Assembly: GCA_041493205.1 (NCBI GenBank)
Contig: JBGPYM010000118.1
Span: 1-9,111, forward strand
Reading direction: 5' to 3'
Source of the DNA: JBGPYM01 sp041493205
Lineage (GTDB): Bacteria > Bacteroidota > Ignavibacteria > UBA10030 > UBA6906
DNA length: 9,111 nucleotides
Numbering within the stretch: the first letter of the stretch is position 1; each line of letters starts with the position of its first letter. The translations under genes and the position numbers were made by a program. Positions 1 through 8,419 of the stretch are shown here, in pieces. The notes under the pieces were generated by a model that searched no databases, was not told the origin of the DNA, and worked only from the letters and a program-made list of their open reading frames with translations.

Positions 1-1
1 C

Positions 2-274
2 GATCTTTATATGAGCTACAACCTGATCGGGATCTGGACAAAAGGAGCAAAGCTTCCATATCCGTTCAGCTCGCCGGGAGTCGAATTTTCACCGAAAGTC
101 ACCCGCGACGGGAAGTACTTCTTCTTCGCAAGCACCCGGAATATCCGCGACCCCCTCACCGCGCGGCACGAGACGATCAAAGAACTGGACAGAAGAATTC
201 GGGGGGCGGGGAATGGCCTGGGGGACATTTACCAGGTTGACTTCTCCGCGCTCCCTCTGCCACATCCCCGCTAA
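2..274 (+). CDS. PD40/TolB-like beta-propeller protein, C-terminal end (partial)
   Basis: This is the 3' end of a gene that enters from the left; the reading frame is open from base 2 and stops at TAA 272-274. An ATG lies at 11, but the frame is open before it (D-L-Y before the Met) and the protein begins mid-repeat, so that ATG is probably internal. The visible residues follow the WD40-like PD40 repeat pattern: a DLY strand, then W..G..LP.P.., then SP..T.DGKYFFF.STR, and finally a closing GDIYQVD strand near the C-terminus. Proteins of this kind form beta-propellers in the periplasm or at the cell surface and often act in binding or scaffolding (TolB, OmpA-linked or peptidase-linked propellers). 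The overall length, signal peptide and other domains lie outside the window, so the specific role cannot be stated. The 120-bp gap to the next gene suggests it is a separate transcription unit. Confidence 0.6.
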   Translation, partial: DLYMSYNLIGIWTKGAKLPYPFSSPGVEFSPKVTRDGKYFFFASTRNIRDPLTARHETIKELDRRIRGAGNGLGDIYQVDFSALPLPHPR

Positions 275-394
275 GCAGGGGAAACGCCGCCGGCAGCACC
301 ACGTTCGCTGCGGTTTGTAATTAACAAATCCCCGCCGTACTTTTCGCGCGTACCCACTTCCCTTCCAACCTTTATTCCTGCGAATGGGATCCAA
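275..394. other. Intergenic region with inverted repeat and hairpins
   Basis: No gene is seen in these 120 bp. A perfect 5-bp inverted repeat (TTTGT / ACAAA, 5-nt AATTA centre) lies at 314-328. It extends to a longer imperfect stem at 310-335, where GCGG pairs with CCGC across a 3-nt bulge at 329-331. Just upstream, GCAGC (293-297) can pair with GCTGC (307-311) around a 9-nt loop. Either hairpin could end transcription of the upstream propeller gene, but neither has a convincing U-run directly after it. The AT-rich repeat could instead be an operator, because it overlaps the possible promoter. Confidence 0.4.
314..345 (+). promoter_or_regulatory. Candidate promoter for the macroglobulin-pbpC operon
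   Basis: TTTG at 314-317 is followed 20 nt later by TACTTTTC at 338-345. This matches the Bacteroidota housekeeping pattern TTTG / TAnnTTTG in all fixed positions except the last G. The same stretch can be read as a weak sigma-70 promoter, TTGTAA (315-320), 17-nt spacer, TACTTT (338-343). The location, 50 bp before the ATG at 395, suits a promoter. The match is short and was found by eye, so it is only a candidate. Confidence 0.3.
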
Positions 395-3300
395 ATGACC
401 AGACACGCGCTCACAGCATTTCTGCTTTCTCTCCTCGCTGTTGCAGCCGGCGCGCAGCAGAAGGAGCTCCGCATCGTCGCATTCTCTCCGAAGGGTGTCA
501 CCGCGACCATTGATCAGAGCAAGACGATATTCGCGAGCTTCAGCACCCCCATGGTTGCGCTCCAGGCTGTCCCGAAAGATGAGGGGGGCGGCCCGATGAC
601 GATCGAGCCGCGGCCCGCAGGGAAATACCGGTGGATGGGAACCAGCACCCTGACGTTCATACCGGAGCGGGCATTGCCGTACGCGACCGCGTACACGGTC
701 AAGATCCCTGCGGGGACCGCCTCCTTTGACGGTGTGAGCCTGCCCCGGGAGTTTACCTGGACATTCGAAACCCCGCGCCCTGCCATCATCATGACATCGC
801 CCGGCAACGGGGCTTCGCATGTCGACACCAGTACGGCGGTCCACCTCAGGTTCAATCAGCCGATCGACCCCGGCACCGTTGCAAGGAGCGTGTCCATAAA
901 GCTGGTGAAAGCCGGTGGCCGGGTCGTGTATCCGGAATTCACCGCGGCCCGGCCTGACACCGCCGAGAAGATTCCAAATCCGGAGCAGGTCGTTATCCTG
1001 AGGAGTAAAGAATCATTCGGTATGGGAGCTTCGGTCACGGTGAATGTCAAGGAGGGAGTGCGCGGGATTGAGGGGCCCCTTCCAATGCAATCGCCATTCG
1101 CCGCATCGTTTGCCACCTACGGCGAGCTGCGTTTCCTGGGGGTCTACGAACCGGACCGGATCTTCCCGCAGACGGGAATCACGCTGGTATTTTCGAACGG
1201 CGTAACGACTGCGGATCTCCTGAAGCAGCTCACATTCAACCCTTCGATGAGATCCCGTGATGAATACTATGATCTGACGTCTCCGTCGGATCATGTGTAT
1301 CTTCCTCTCCCGCTGCTCCCCGAGTCGACATATACGGGAACGATCAGGGCGGGGCTGCGCGACCAGTACGGGAATATCCTCCACGGAGATCAACAGTTCA
1401 GTTTCACGGTCCGCCCGTATCAACCATTCATACGAACCCGCACCGGGATCGGCGTGCTGGAGGGATACGAATCACACAAGTTCCCCGTCACCACGATGAA
1501 TGTGGATTCGTTCCGCATTCAGATGGGCGCGGTCAATCCGGAACGGATCGTCCCGCTCATGTCGCGGCTTTCGTGGGATTACTATTCCAGGATGGCGATT
1601 GAGGAAGGCATCCTTCTCTCCCCGTCGTCGTTGAGCGAGGATGCGAAGGAGTTCACGCGCACGAGGACCCTTCTTACTCAATCAAAACGGAATACCGTGA
1701 CGGTGCGTCCGCTCGACTTTGACGTCATGATCGGCAAAAACGGCCGCGGGATCGTCTTTGTCCAGGTGGACGACATGGTCCCTCAAAACACCGCATATCT
1801 GAAGACGCTGGTCCAGGTGACGGACTTTGGGATCACGGCGAAATTTTCCCCCGATGCAAACCTGATCTGGGTGACAAACCTGAAAGATGCTTCGCCGGTC
1901 CCCGATGCTTCCGTGGAGATCCGCAACGACAGTAACAGGGTGGTCTGGCAGGGGAAAACAGACGATAAAGGTCTCGTCAAAAGCCCCGGATGGGGAAAAC
2001 TGCGCATGGCGGCTGCAGAACAATCCACCCAGGGAGAAGGGGAGGAGGAGTTCGAAGAAGTACGCTCGCAACCGCGGCAATGGGTAATCGTCCGCAAGGG
2101 CGAAGACCTTGCTTTCACGTGCTCCCAGTGGGATGAGGGGATCGAGCCGTATCGTTTTGACATTTCCTACGATTGGAACCCGCAGTGGGAAAAATTCGAG
2201 GGGGTGCTTATCACCGACCGCGGATTGTACAAAGCAGGCGAGCAGGTTGAGCTGAAGGGGATCCTTCGTCGAAGGAGCGAAGGAACCTGGAAGATTCCAC
2301 AGGGGCTCCGGACCCGTCTGGTGATAAGAGATGCGCGAAACGAAGAGGTGTACAGCAAGGAGCACAAAATCTCCGCATTCGGCTCTTTTGCGGCGAGCCT
2401 TCCCTTGAAGCCGGCGGCATCTCTCGGATACTACTCCATGGTGATGGAACACCAGATCCGGGTCAAGGGAAAAAACCAGTGGCGCGCGGTCGCGAGCGGG
2501 AGCTTCAGAGTTGAGGCATTCCGTCCCGCCGAATTTGAAGTGACTGCGAAATTCGGACGGGATCAATACACCATCGGCGATACCATTAACGGTTTCCTGA
2601 ACGCAAAATATCTCTACGGCGCCCCTTTGAAGGACGCAAGGATTCGATGGCGCCTTTCGGCATCGCGCAGCTATTTCACCCCGCCGGGATTCGATGGCTA
2701 CTATTTCGGGAAAATGGGCTGGTTGACGCGGTACCAGAACGAGTTCCAGGGACGCGAGCTCCAGAACAGGGACACCACGCTCGATGCGCTCGGGAGCGTC
2801 GGCGTGCGTTCACCTCTCCGCGTCGGAGAATTGCAGGGGACGATTTCGCTCATGCTCGAGGGGGATGTCACCTCGCCGTCGCGCCAGATGCTCTCGGGCA
2901 GGACATCGGTGATCGTACACCCGGGTGAATTCTACGTGGGAGTCCGGCCCTCCACGACATTCGCGCGGACCGACACCGCGCTGACACTCTCGCTGATCGC
3001 CGTGACAAAAGAAGGGCGTTTCCTGGCGGACCAGCCGCTCACGGTGAAGGTGTATCAGCGGGTCTGGCATTCAGTGCGCAAGGCGGAGACGGGCGGACGC
3101 TATGCCTGGTATTCAACATCGTCTGACTCGCTGATGGACTCCTCGGTGGTCACGACGACGGCCGGCGCGCTTGCGCAGGCGTATACACCGGCAACACCCG
3201 GTTTCTACTATGTCGACGTTACCGCAACCGACGCCAGGGGCAATACGCTGGGTGCACAAACCTACTTTTATGCGACCGGGCGGGGATACGTCGCCTGGGA

Positions 3301-6064
3301 GCGCAGCAATGATGACCGGATTGAGCTCATTGCCAACAAAACCGCATTCCAACCCGGGGAAACAGCGAGCATCATCGTCAAGAATCCCTATGAGCGCGCC
3401 ACCGCCCTCGTGTCGGTGGAACGCGAGGGTATCCTCCAGCACTACACCACGGTTCTCGAGGGGAGTGCGCCAACCATCGGACTGCCGATCACCAGTGCGT
3501 TCCTGCCGAACGTCTATGTCTCGGTCGTGTTGCTGCAGGGGCGAACGGACAGGCCCACCGGGAAGGAAGAGACCGATGTCGGTCGTCCGTCGTTCAAAGT
3601 CGGGTATATCGCACTGTCCGTGAGCCCCCAGGAAAAGAGGCTGACTATTACGGTGGAATCGGACAAGAAAGAATATCGTCCCGGAGACTCAGTCATCGCG
3701 AAAATCCTCATCCGGGACATGGCGGGTAAACCCAAACGGGCGGAAATTGTCCTGAGTGTGGCGGATCTGGGAATCCTCAACCTGATCGGCTACCGGCTGC
3801 CGAACCCCTTCGATTCGTTTTACCATCAACGGGGCCTTGCCGTGATCACCACGGAAACCCGCATGCACATCATCGAGCAGCGGAACTACGATGAAAAAGG
3901 GCAGGAGGTGGGAGGAGGAGGCGCGGCGTTGAAAGGCACGCCGGATATCCCTGATGCAGACGGGATCCGCAAGCTCTTTAAGGCCTCGGCATACTGGAAT
4001 CCGTCCATTCTCTCCGGGAGCGACGGGATTGCCGTGATCCGGTTCAAGCTGCCGGACAATCTCACGGCGTTTGAAATGATGGCGGTCGCTCAGACGAAGG
4101 AATCGGATTTTGGATACGGCGAAAACTCCTTCGCCGTCACCAAACCGCTTCTTTTACAGCCCTCCCTCCCGCGGTTTGTCCGTGTCGGGGATACGTTCAA
4201 AAGCGGCGTGGTGCTGATGAACACGTCCACCGAGCAGCAGAGCGTGACGCTGGTGACGCAGGTATCGGGCCTGCAGTGGAAGAATGAGGATACCACGAGG
4301 CACCTGCTGCAACCCGGGCAGGCGAAGGAAGTCCTCTTCGGATTCGCCGCCGACAAACTCGGAACGGCAAAATTCGTCTTCCGTGCGCGCAGCGAAACGA
4401 ACAGCGACGGTCTGCAATGGACGATTCCCGTCACGGCGCCGCGGCTGAAGGAAACCGTCGCACTCTATGAGTCGCTGCCGGACCAGAACAGGGAGGAGCA
4501 CATCATTCCTCCCGTGGACGCATTCCGCGGCATGGGGAACGTCGAATTTACGGCCGCATCCACGGCAATGGTGGGCCTTGCGGGGGGCATTTCTTATCTG
4601 TTCCATTACCCTTACGGATGTCTGGAACAGCGTGCGTCGTCGGTACTGCCGATGATCCTCGCAAAAGACCTGGTCGAAGCATTCAAATTCGACGTGCTGA
4701 AGGACAAGGATTACCGCAGCGTCGTCATGAAAACGCTCGACGAAATCCCGCTCTTCCAACGTCCAAACGGAGGCTTCGCATACTGGAAAAATGAAGGGCG
4801 GTCGTGGTGCTACATCTCCGCATACGCGATGTACACCCTCGTGCAGGCACAGCGGAACGGCTACCAGGTTGATAAACGCGCCTTTGAGAACGGCATTGCC
4901 TATTGCAGGCGCGTCCTCAGCGGCGACGAGCGGGATGAATGGTGCATCTCGAAGTACTATGTGCAATGCACGCGCGCGCTCATCCTCTACACGTTCGCGC
5001 TCTCCGGCAAGCCGGAATTCGGATACATGGAGACGCTCTTCAACGAACGGAACGATATGCCGCTCTTCCCGAAGACATATCTCCTCAAGGCTCTCCACGC
5101 CGGGAACGGGAACCGCGCGATGCAGGACGAACTCGTGCGCGACCTGTCCAACCGGATCAAGATTGCCCCGACCACCGCACACTTTGAGGAACGCCCGGAT
5201 TTCGACCTCTGGTGGTGTTTCGATTCCAACACACGTACGACAGCGTTGATCATGCAGGCCCTGATCGAGACTCAGCCGGAAAGCCCGCTGGTTCCCAAAA
5301 TCGTACGCTGGCTGATCGAGGAACAGCGCGTCGGCCGCTGGCGGACGACGCAGGAAAATCTATATGTGGTCGATGCGCTGGCAACCTACATGCGTGCGTT
5401 CGAGAAGGATGAACCCGACTTCCGTGCCACCATCACTCTGGGAGGGAAGACCATTCTTCAGGAGCTCTTTAAAGGAAGATCGTTCAAGGTTGCCACCGCT
5501 GAGATTCCCCTCGCCGGGATGACCCCGGGAAAGGATACCCCCATTGCGCTGACGAAGGAGGGGCAGGGACGGCTGTACTACGGGATACGGATGAACTACT
5601 ACCCGGCGGGCGAAACCACGGCAAAGGATGAAGGTTTTTCCATCATCAAAACGATTGAAACGCTCTCCGGGTCGAAGGCAGATACCGTCACTCCCGGGGC
5701 GATTCTCAAGGTCACGTTGACGGTAAGCAGCAGCCAGTACCGTCATTTCGTGGTGGTGGATGATCCTGTCCCGGCAGGGTTCGAAGTCGTGAACACCTCG
5801 TTCCAGACCACGGCGGCCAACATAACCGCCGAGGAGGGGGAGCAAAGTCCGGAATGGTACGCGTACGCGTTTCATCACGTGGAAAAATATGATGACCGCG
5901 TGCTGCTCTTTGCCGACTCATTCACTCCCGGGCCCCATTCGTACACATATCTCGTCCAGGTAACCCGTTCCGGTTCGTACCGGATGCCGGCCACACGGGT
6001 CGAGGGAATGTACGAGCCGGAAGTGTTTGGACAGACGGCTTCAGGGGTCGTGGAGATCCGGTGA
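395..6064 (+). CDS. yfhM: Bacterial alpha-2-macroglobulin with intact thioester (YfhM/ECAM family)
   Basis: This is a very large secreted protease-trap protein of 1889 residues. A Sec signal peptide is visible (Arg3-His4, hydrophobic 5-18, cleavage likely after AGA, residue 20); there is no lipobox Cys, so a soluble periplasmic protein is expected. Beta-sandwich Ig/MG-like domains occupy about 26-345. The MG2 hallmark DRGLYKAGE is at 608-616, and the A2M-domain signature begins YWNPS at 1200, followed by RFKLPDN. The thioester motif CLEQ is at 1409-1412 (preceded by YPYG) in an alpha-helical domain of about 1380-1690. The C-terminal receptor-like domains include GRLYYGIRMNYYPAG near 1725-1739 and end with the typical VEGMYEPEVFG. 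A Gly-rich loop at 1173-1176 sits just before the A2M domain, where a bait region may lie. In the family, cleavage of the bait region exposes the Cys-Gln thioester, which covalently captures the protease. The ATG at 395 has only a weak GGGA (386-389) upstream, but the signal peptide fits this start. It overlaps pbpC by 4 bp, as in the known yfhM-pbpC pair. E. coli YfhM is a shorter lipoprotein (about 1650 residues). Confidence 0.95.
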   Translation: MTRHALTAFLLSLLAVAAGAQQKELRIVAFSPKGVTATIDQSKTIFASFSTPMVALQAVPKDEGGGPMTIEPRPAGKYRWMGTSTLTFIPERALPYATAYTVKIPAGTASFDGVSLPREFTWTFETPRPAIIMTSPGNGASHVDTSTAVHLRFNQPIDPGTVARSVSIKLVKAGGRVVYPEFTAARPDTAEKIPNPEQVVILRSKESFGMGASVTVNVKEGVRGIEGPLPMQSPFAASFATYGELRFLGVYEPDRIFPQTGITLVFSNGVTTADLLKQLTFNPSMRSRDEYYDLTSPSDHVYLPLPLLPESTYTGTIRAGLRDQYGNILHGDQQFSFTVRPYQPFIRTRTGIGVLEGYESHKFPVTTMNVDSFRIQMGAVNPERIVPLMSRLSWDYYSRMAIEEGILLSPSSLSEDAKEFTRTRTLLTQSKRNTVTVRPLDFDVMIGKNGRGIVFVQVDDMVPQNTAYLKTLVQVTDFGITAKFSPDANLIWVTNLKDASPVPDASVEIRNDSNRVVWQGKTDDKGLVKSPGWGKLRMAAAEQSTQGEGEEEFEEVRSQPRQWVIVRKGEDLAFTCSQWDEGIEPYRFDISYDWNPQWEKFEGVLITDRGLYKAGEQVELKGILRRRSEGTWKIPQGLRTRLVIRDARNEEVYSKEHKISAFGSFAASLPLKPAASLGYYSMVMEHQIRVKGKNQWRAVASGSFRVEAFRPAEFEVTAKFGRDQYTIGDTINGFLNAKYLYGAPLKDARIRWRLSASRSYFTPPGFDGYYFGKMGWLTRYQNEFQGRELQNRDTTLDALGSVGVRSPLRVGELQGTISLMLEGDVTSPSRQMLSGRTSVIVHPGEFYVGVRPSTTFARTDTALTLSLIAVTKEGRFLADQPLTVKVYQRVWHSVRKAETGGRYAWYSTSSDSLMDSSVVTTTAGALAQAYTPATPGFYYVDVTATDARGNTLGAQTYFYATGRGYVAWERSNDDRIELIANKTAFQPGETASIIVKNPYERATALVSVEREGILQHYTTVLEGSAPTIGLPITSAFLPNVYVSVVLLQGRTDRPTGKEETDVGRPSFKVGYIALSVSPQEKRLTITVESDKKEYRPGDSVIAKILIRDMAGKPKRAEIVLSVADLGILNLIGYRLPNPFDSFYHQRGLAVITTETRMHIIEQRNYDEKGQEVGGGGAALKGTPDIPDADGIRKLFKASAYWNPSILSGSDGIAVIRFKLPDNLTAFEMMAVAQTKESDFGYGENSFAVTKPLLLQPSLPRFVRVGDTFKSGVVLMNTSTEQQSVTLVTQVSGLQWKNEDTTRHLLQPGQAKEVLFGFAADKLGTAKFVFRARSETNSDGLQWTIPVTAPRLKETVALYESLPDQNREEHIIPPVDAFRGMGNVEFTAASTAMVGLAGGISYLFHYPYGCLEQRASSVLPMILAKDLVEAFKFDVLKDKDYRSVVMKTLDEIPLFQRPNGGFAYWKNEGRSWCYISAYAMYTLVQAQRNGYQVDKRAFENGIAYCRRVLSGDERDEWCISKYYVQCTRALILYTFALSGKPEFGYMETLFNERNDMPLFPKTYLLKALHAGNGNRAMQDELVRDLSNRIKIAPTTAHFEERPDFDLWWCFDSNTRTTALIMQALIETQPESPLVPKIVRWLIEEQRVGRWRTTQENLYVVDALATYMRAFEKDEPDFRATITLGGKTILQELFKGRSFKVATAEIPLAGMTPGKDTPIALTKEGQGRLYYGIRMNYYPAGETTAKDEGFSIIKTIETLSGSKADTVTPGAILKVTLTVSSSQYRHFVVVDDPVPAGFEVVNTSFQTTAANITAEEGEQSPEWYAYAFHHVEKYDDRVLLFADSFTPGPHSYTYLVQVTRSGSYRMPATRVEGMYEPEVFGQTASGVVEIR
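6052..6064 (+). promoter_or_regulatory. Ribosome site and GTGA stop-start overlap at pbpC
   Basis: GGAG at 6052-6055 lies inside the last codons of the macroglobulin gene, 5 nt before GTG at 6061. The GTG shares bases with the TGA stop at 6062-6064. This arrangement usually gives translational coupling and decides the pbpC start. Confidence 0.75.
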
Positions 6065-8406
6065 GCCCCGTGCGCGCCACGATCTCCGGCGGTCTCAGAA
6101 TGATGCTGCGCTACCGACGCACGATGGCCATTGTCAGCGCGGGCGCCGTACTCACCGTCACGCCGTTCATTCCCCTGCCGGCAAACGACTTCGCCCCATG
6201 GGCTGTACAATCCCTGCGGGTTGTCGACCGGAACGGCATCGTCCTGCGTGAATTTCCCAACGACCAGCAGGGACGGGGGGCGTGGTGTGCCATCGGAGAT
6301 ATCGCCATCCCCCTCCAGCTTGCAACGATTGCCGTGGAGGACAGGCGATTTTCGCTCCACCCGGGCGTGGATCCCATCGCCGTCCTCCGTTCCGTCGCCG
6401 ACAATATTCGCGCGATGCAGTTTCGCTCGGGCGGGTCCACGCTCACGCAACAGGTGATCCGCAATGTTTATCACGGGCCGCGGACGGTGACGACAAAAAT
6501 CGTGGAAATGTGGGATGCACTCCGCCTGGAGCGGATGATGACCAAGAGCCAGGTGCTTGAACAGTACCTGAACCGTGCCCCGTATGGGAACCAGCTCTAC
6601 GGCGTCGAAGCCGCCGCGCGATGGTATTTCGGCAAGCCGGCGCGGGAGGTCTCGCTGGCGGAAGCGGCATTCCTTGCCGGTCTCCCCAACTCACCGACTG
6701 CACTCAACCCCCACAAAAACCTGAACGCCGCCCTCGCGCGCCAGCGGAAGGTGCTGCATTGCCTCATTGATCAGCAGAGGATCACGCAGGAAGAGTATGA
6801 TCGGGCGCTGGCGCAGCCAGTGCAAATTATTCCCCCGGAGGCCCATTTCAGGGCGCCGCATGTCGCGGCAATGGTGGCCTCGCTGGGAGCGGACGGCGGA
6901 ACCGTGACGACAACCATCGACTATCCGCTGCAACAGCAGGTACAGTGGATTGCGCGTGGACATCTCAGGAAGCTTCTCCCGAAAAATGTGCACAACAGCG
7001 CAATTGTGGTGATCGAAAACAGCACGGGGGAAATCCGCGCGTTGCTCGGCTCAGCGGATTTCTTTGATTCGACGCACCAGGGGCAGGTGAACGGGGTGCT
7101 GGCGCAGCGCCAGCCCGGTTCGGCGATCAAGCCCTTCATGTACACTCTCACGCTCGAACACGGGCTTACCCCCGCCTCGATACTGGCGGATATCCCCACT
7201 GCTCTCCCCGACCATCATGGCGACTATGTGCCCGAGAACTACGACCGGCGCTTCCACGGGCCCGTCCGGCTCCGGACCGCCCTTGCATGTTCCTACAACG
7301 TCCCCGCGGTACGTGCTTTTCAGACGATAGGCAAACCGCTCCTTCTGGAAAAGCTTCGCGAGCTCGGGTTCTCCTCCATGGACGAGAATCCCGAATTTTA
7401 CGGATACGGACTTACGCTGGGGAACGCGGAGGTGTCGCTGCTGGAGCTGACAACGGCATATATGTCGCTGGCGAACGGGGGTGTCTGGAAGCCCGCGCTG
7501 TTGCTCCCGGAGGGAGGCGCCGGGGCTCCGGGGCATCGCGTGTACACCGCGGCCGCGGCCTACCTCATCACGGACATCCTGAAAGATGGGGTGGCGCGTC
7601 GTCCGGCGTTCGGATCGAATTTCCACTTCCCGTTTCCGTGCGCCGTGAAGACAGGGACGACGAAAGACTACAAGGATAACTGGACGGTCGGCTATACAAG
7701 CCGCTATACGGTTGGCGTGTGGGTCGGCAATTTCGACGGCCAGCGGATGCGGCAGGTCTCGGGCGTGAGCGGTGCGGGACCGATCTTTACGGACGTTATT
7801 ATGTTTATGCACTCGCCGCCGTACGGTCTGCCGTCCGGGGAGTTCTCCGTGCCGGAACATCTGACGCAGCGAACTGTCTGCGCACGTTCGGGCAAGGTGC
7901 CAACCCGCCTGTGCGAAAAGACCATTAACGAGTGGTTTATCGATGGCATGGAGCCGGGAACTCCGTGCGACGTGCACCAGGAATTTGTTGTGCGGACTCC
8001 GGATGGGAGAGAGCGGACGCAGACCTATGAAATCTTCCCTCCGGAGTACAGACAATGGGCTGCGATCGAAGGGATGCCGTTGCCGCCGCCGGGCGCCCGC
8101 CGGGTTGCGCGACGGGGCGACAGGGGAGAGCACGTCGACCGGCTCACCATCGTCTCCCCCAATCCGGGCGATTATTTCAAAATCGATCCGGTCCTGCGGC
8201 GTGAATATCAGAGTATCACGATCGCGGGATATGTCCCCCGGGGCGTCACGGATGTGCACCTGCGTGTAAACGGGGCGCTGGAACTCCCGTTTGACAATGG
8301 CGGCGTACAATGGCAATTGAAGCAAGGAGTGTTCAGATTTCAGCTTTCCGGTATTGCTGAAAACATGGTGGTGGTCAGTGCGCCTGTCGTGATCAACGTG
8401 GAGTAG
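6061..8406 (+). CDS. pbpC: Penicillin-binding protein 1C (bifunctional glycosyltransferase/transpeptidase)
   Basis: This 781-residue inner-membrane class A PBP polymerises lipid II and can cross-link peptidoglycan. A membrane anchor lies at about 21-38. The GT51 glycosyltransferase domain (about 55-235) contains EDRRF with catalytic Glu93 and GGSTLTQQ at 124-131. The transpeptidase domain (about 305-590) has SAIK at 354-357 (Ser354 nucleophile), SYN at 411-413 and KTGTT at 530-534, so both activities look intact. Three Cys (607, 618, 636) in the C..SG..PT..C ... PC..H arrangement and a C-terminal beta domain (about 690-778, BiPBP_C type) are typical of PBP1C rather than PBP1A/1B. The GTG start at 6061 overlaps the upstream stop (GTGA), with GGAG at 6052-6055 placed 5 nt before it. 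An ATG at 6100 is a less likely start because it lacks a good ribosome site. Neighbours suggest work in wall repair together with the macroglobulin. Confidence 0.97.
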   Translation: MSPVRATISGGLRMMLRYRRTMAIVSAGAVLTVTPFIPLPANDFAPWAVQSLRVVDRNGIVLREFPNDQQGRGAWCAIGDIAIPLQLATIAVEDRRFSLHPGVDPIAVLRSVADNIRAMQFRSGGSTLTQQVIRNVYHGPRTVTTKIVEMWDALRLERMMTKSQVLEQYLNRAPYGNQLYGVEAAARWYFGKPAREVSLAEAAFLAGLPNSPTALNPHKNLNAALARQRKVLHCLIDQQRITQEEYDRALAQPVQIIPPEAHFRAPHVAAMVASLGADGGTVTTTIDYPLQQQVQWIARGHLRKLLPKNVHNSAIVVIENSTGEIRALLGSADFFDSTHQGQVNGVLAQRQPGSAIKPFMYTLTLEHGLTPASILADIPTALPDHHGDYVPENYDRRFHGPVRLRTALACSYNVPAVRAFQTIGKPLLLEKLRELGFSSMDENPEFYGYGLTLGNAEVSLLELTTAYMSLANGGVWKPALLLPEGGAGAPGHRVYTAAAAYLITDILKDGVARRPAFGSNFHFPFPCAVKTGTTKDYKDNWTVGYTSRYTVGVWVGNFDGQRMRQVSGVSGAGPIFTDVIMFMHSPPYGLPSGEFSVPEHLTQRTVCARSGKVPTRLCEKTINEWFIDGMEPGTPCDVHQEFVVRTPDGRERTQTYEIFPPEYRQWAAIEGMPLPPPGARRVARRGDRGEHVDRLTIVSPNPGDYFKIDPVLRREYQSITIAGYVPRGVTDVHLRVNGALELPFDNGGVQWQLKQGVFRFQLSGIAENMVVVSAPVVINVE

Positions 8407-8419
8407 GAGGAGGTAGGTG
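8406..8419 (+). promoter_or_regulatory. Strong ribosome binding site of the M23 gene, overlapping the pbpC stop
   Basis: The sequence GGAGGAGGT runs from 8406 to 8414, beginning on the last base of the pbpC TAG stop (8404-8406). It precedes GTG at 8417 by 3 to 6 nt depending on which GGAGG pairs. An in-frame TAG at 8414-8416 sits immediately before the GTG, so no earlier start is possible. This is the strongest Shine-Dalgarno match in the window and supports GTG 8417. Confidence 0.8.

Noticed and set aside
291..313. Hairpin GCAGC/GCTGC as a rho-independent terminator of the propeller gene
   Set aside because: The stem is only 5 bp with a 9-nt loop and is followed by GGTTTG rather than a U-run, so it is noted in the gap description but not called.
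89..844. 251-codon open frame on the minus strand across the intergenic gap
   Set aside because: It covers the propeller tail and the signal peptide of the macroglobulin in antisense, with no motif or good ribosome site.
1682..2566. 294-codon open frame on the minus strand
   Set aside because: It is antisense to conserved macroglobulin sequence including the MG2 hallmark and has no recognisable domain.
3909..3922. GGA triplet repeat as a microsatellite or phase-variable tract
   Set aside because: It is only a few units, is in frame, and encodes a Gly loop before the A2M domain; too short to suggest slippage.
4154..5182. 342-codon open frame on the minus strand
   Set aside because: It is antisense to the thioester domain of the macroglobulin and shows no family motif; it is a codon-bias shadow.
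6100..6105. ATG-ATG at 6100 as the pbpC start
   Set aside because: No ribosome site lies upstream, whereas GTG 6061 has GGAG and the GTGA overlap typical of coupled genes.
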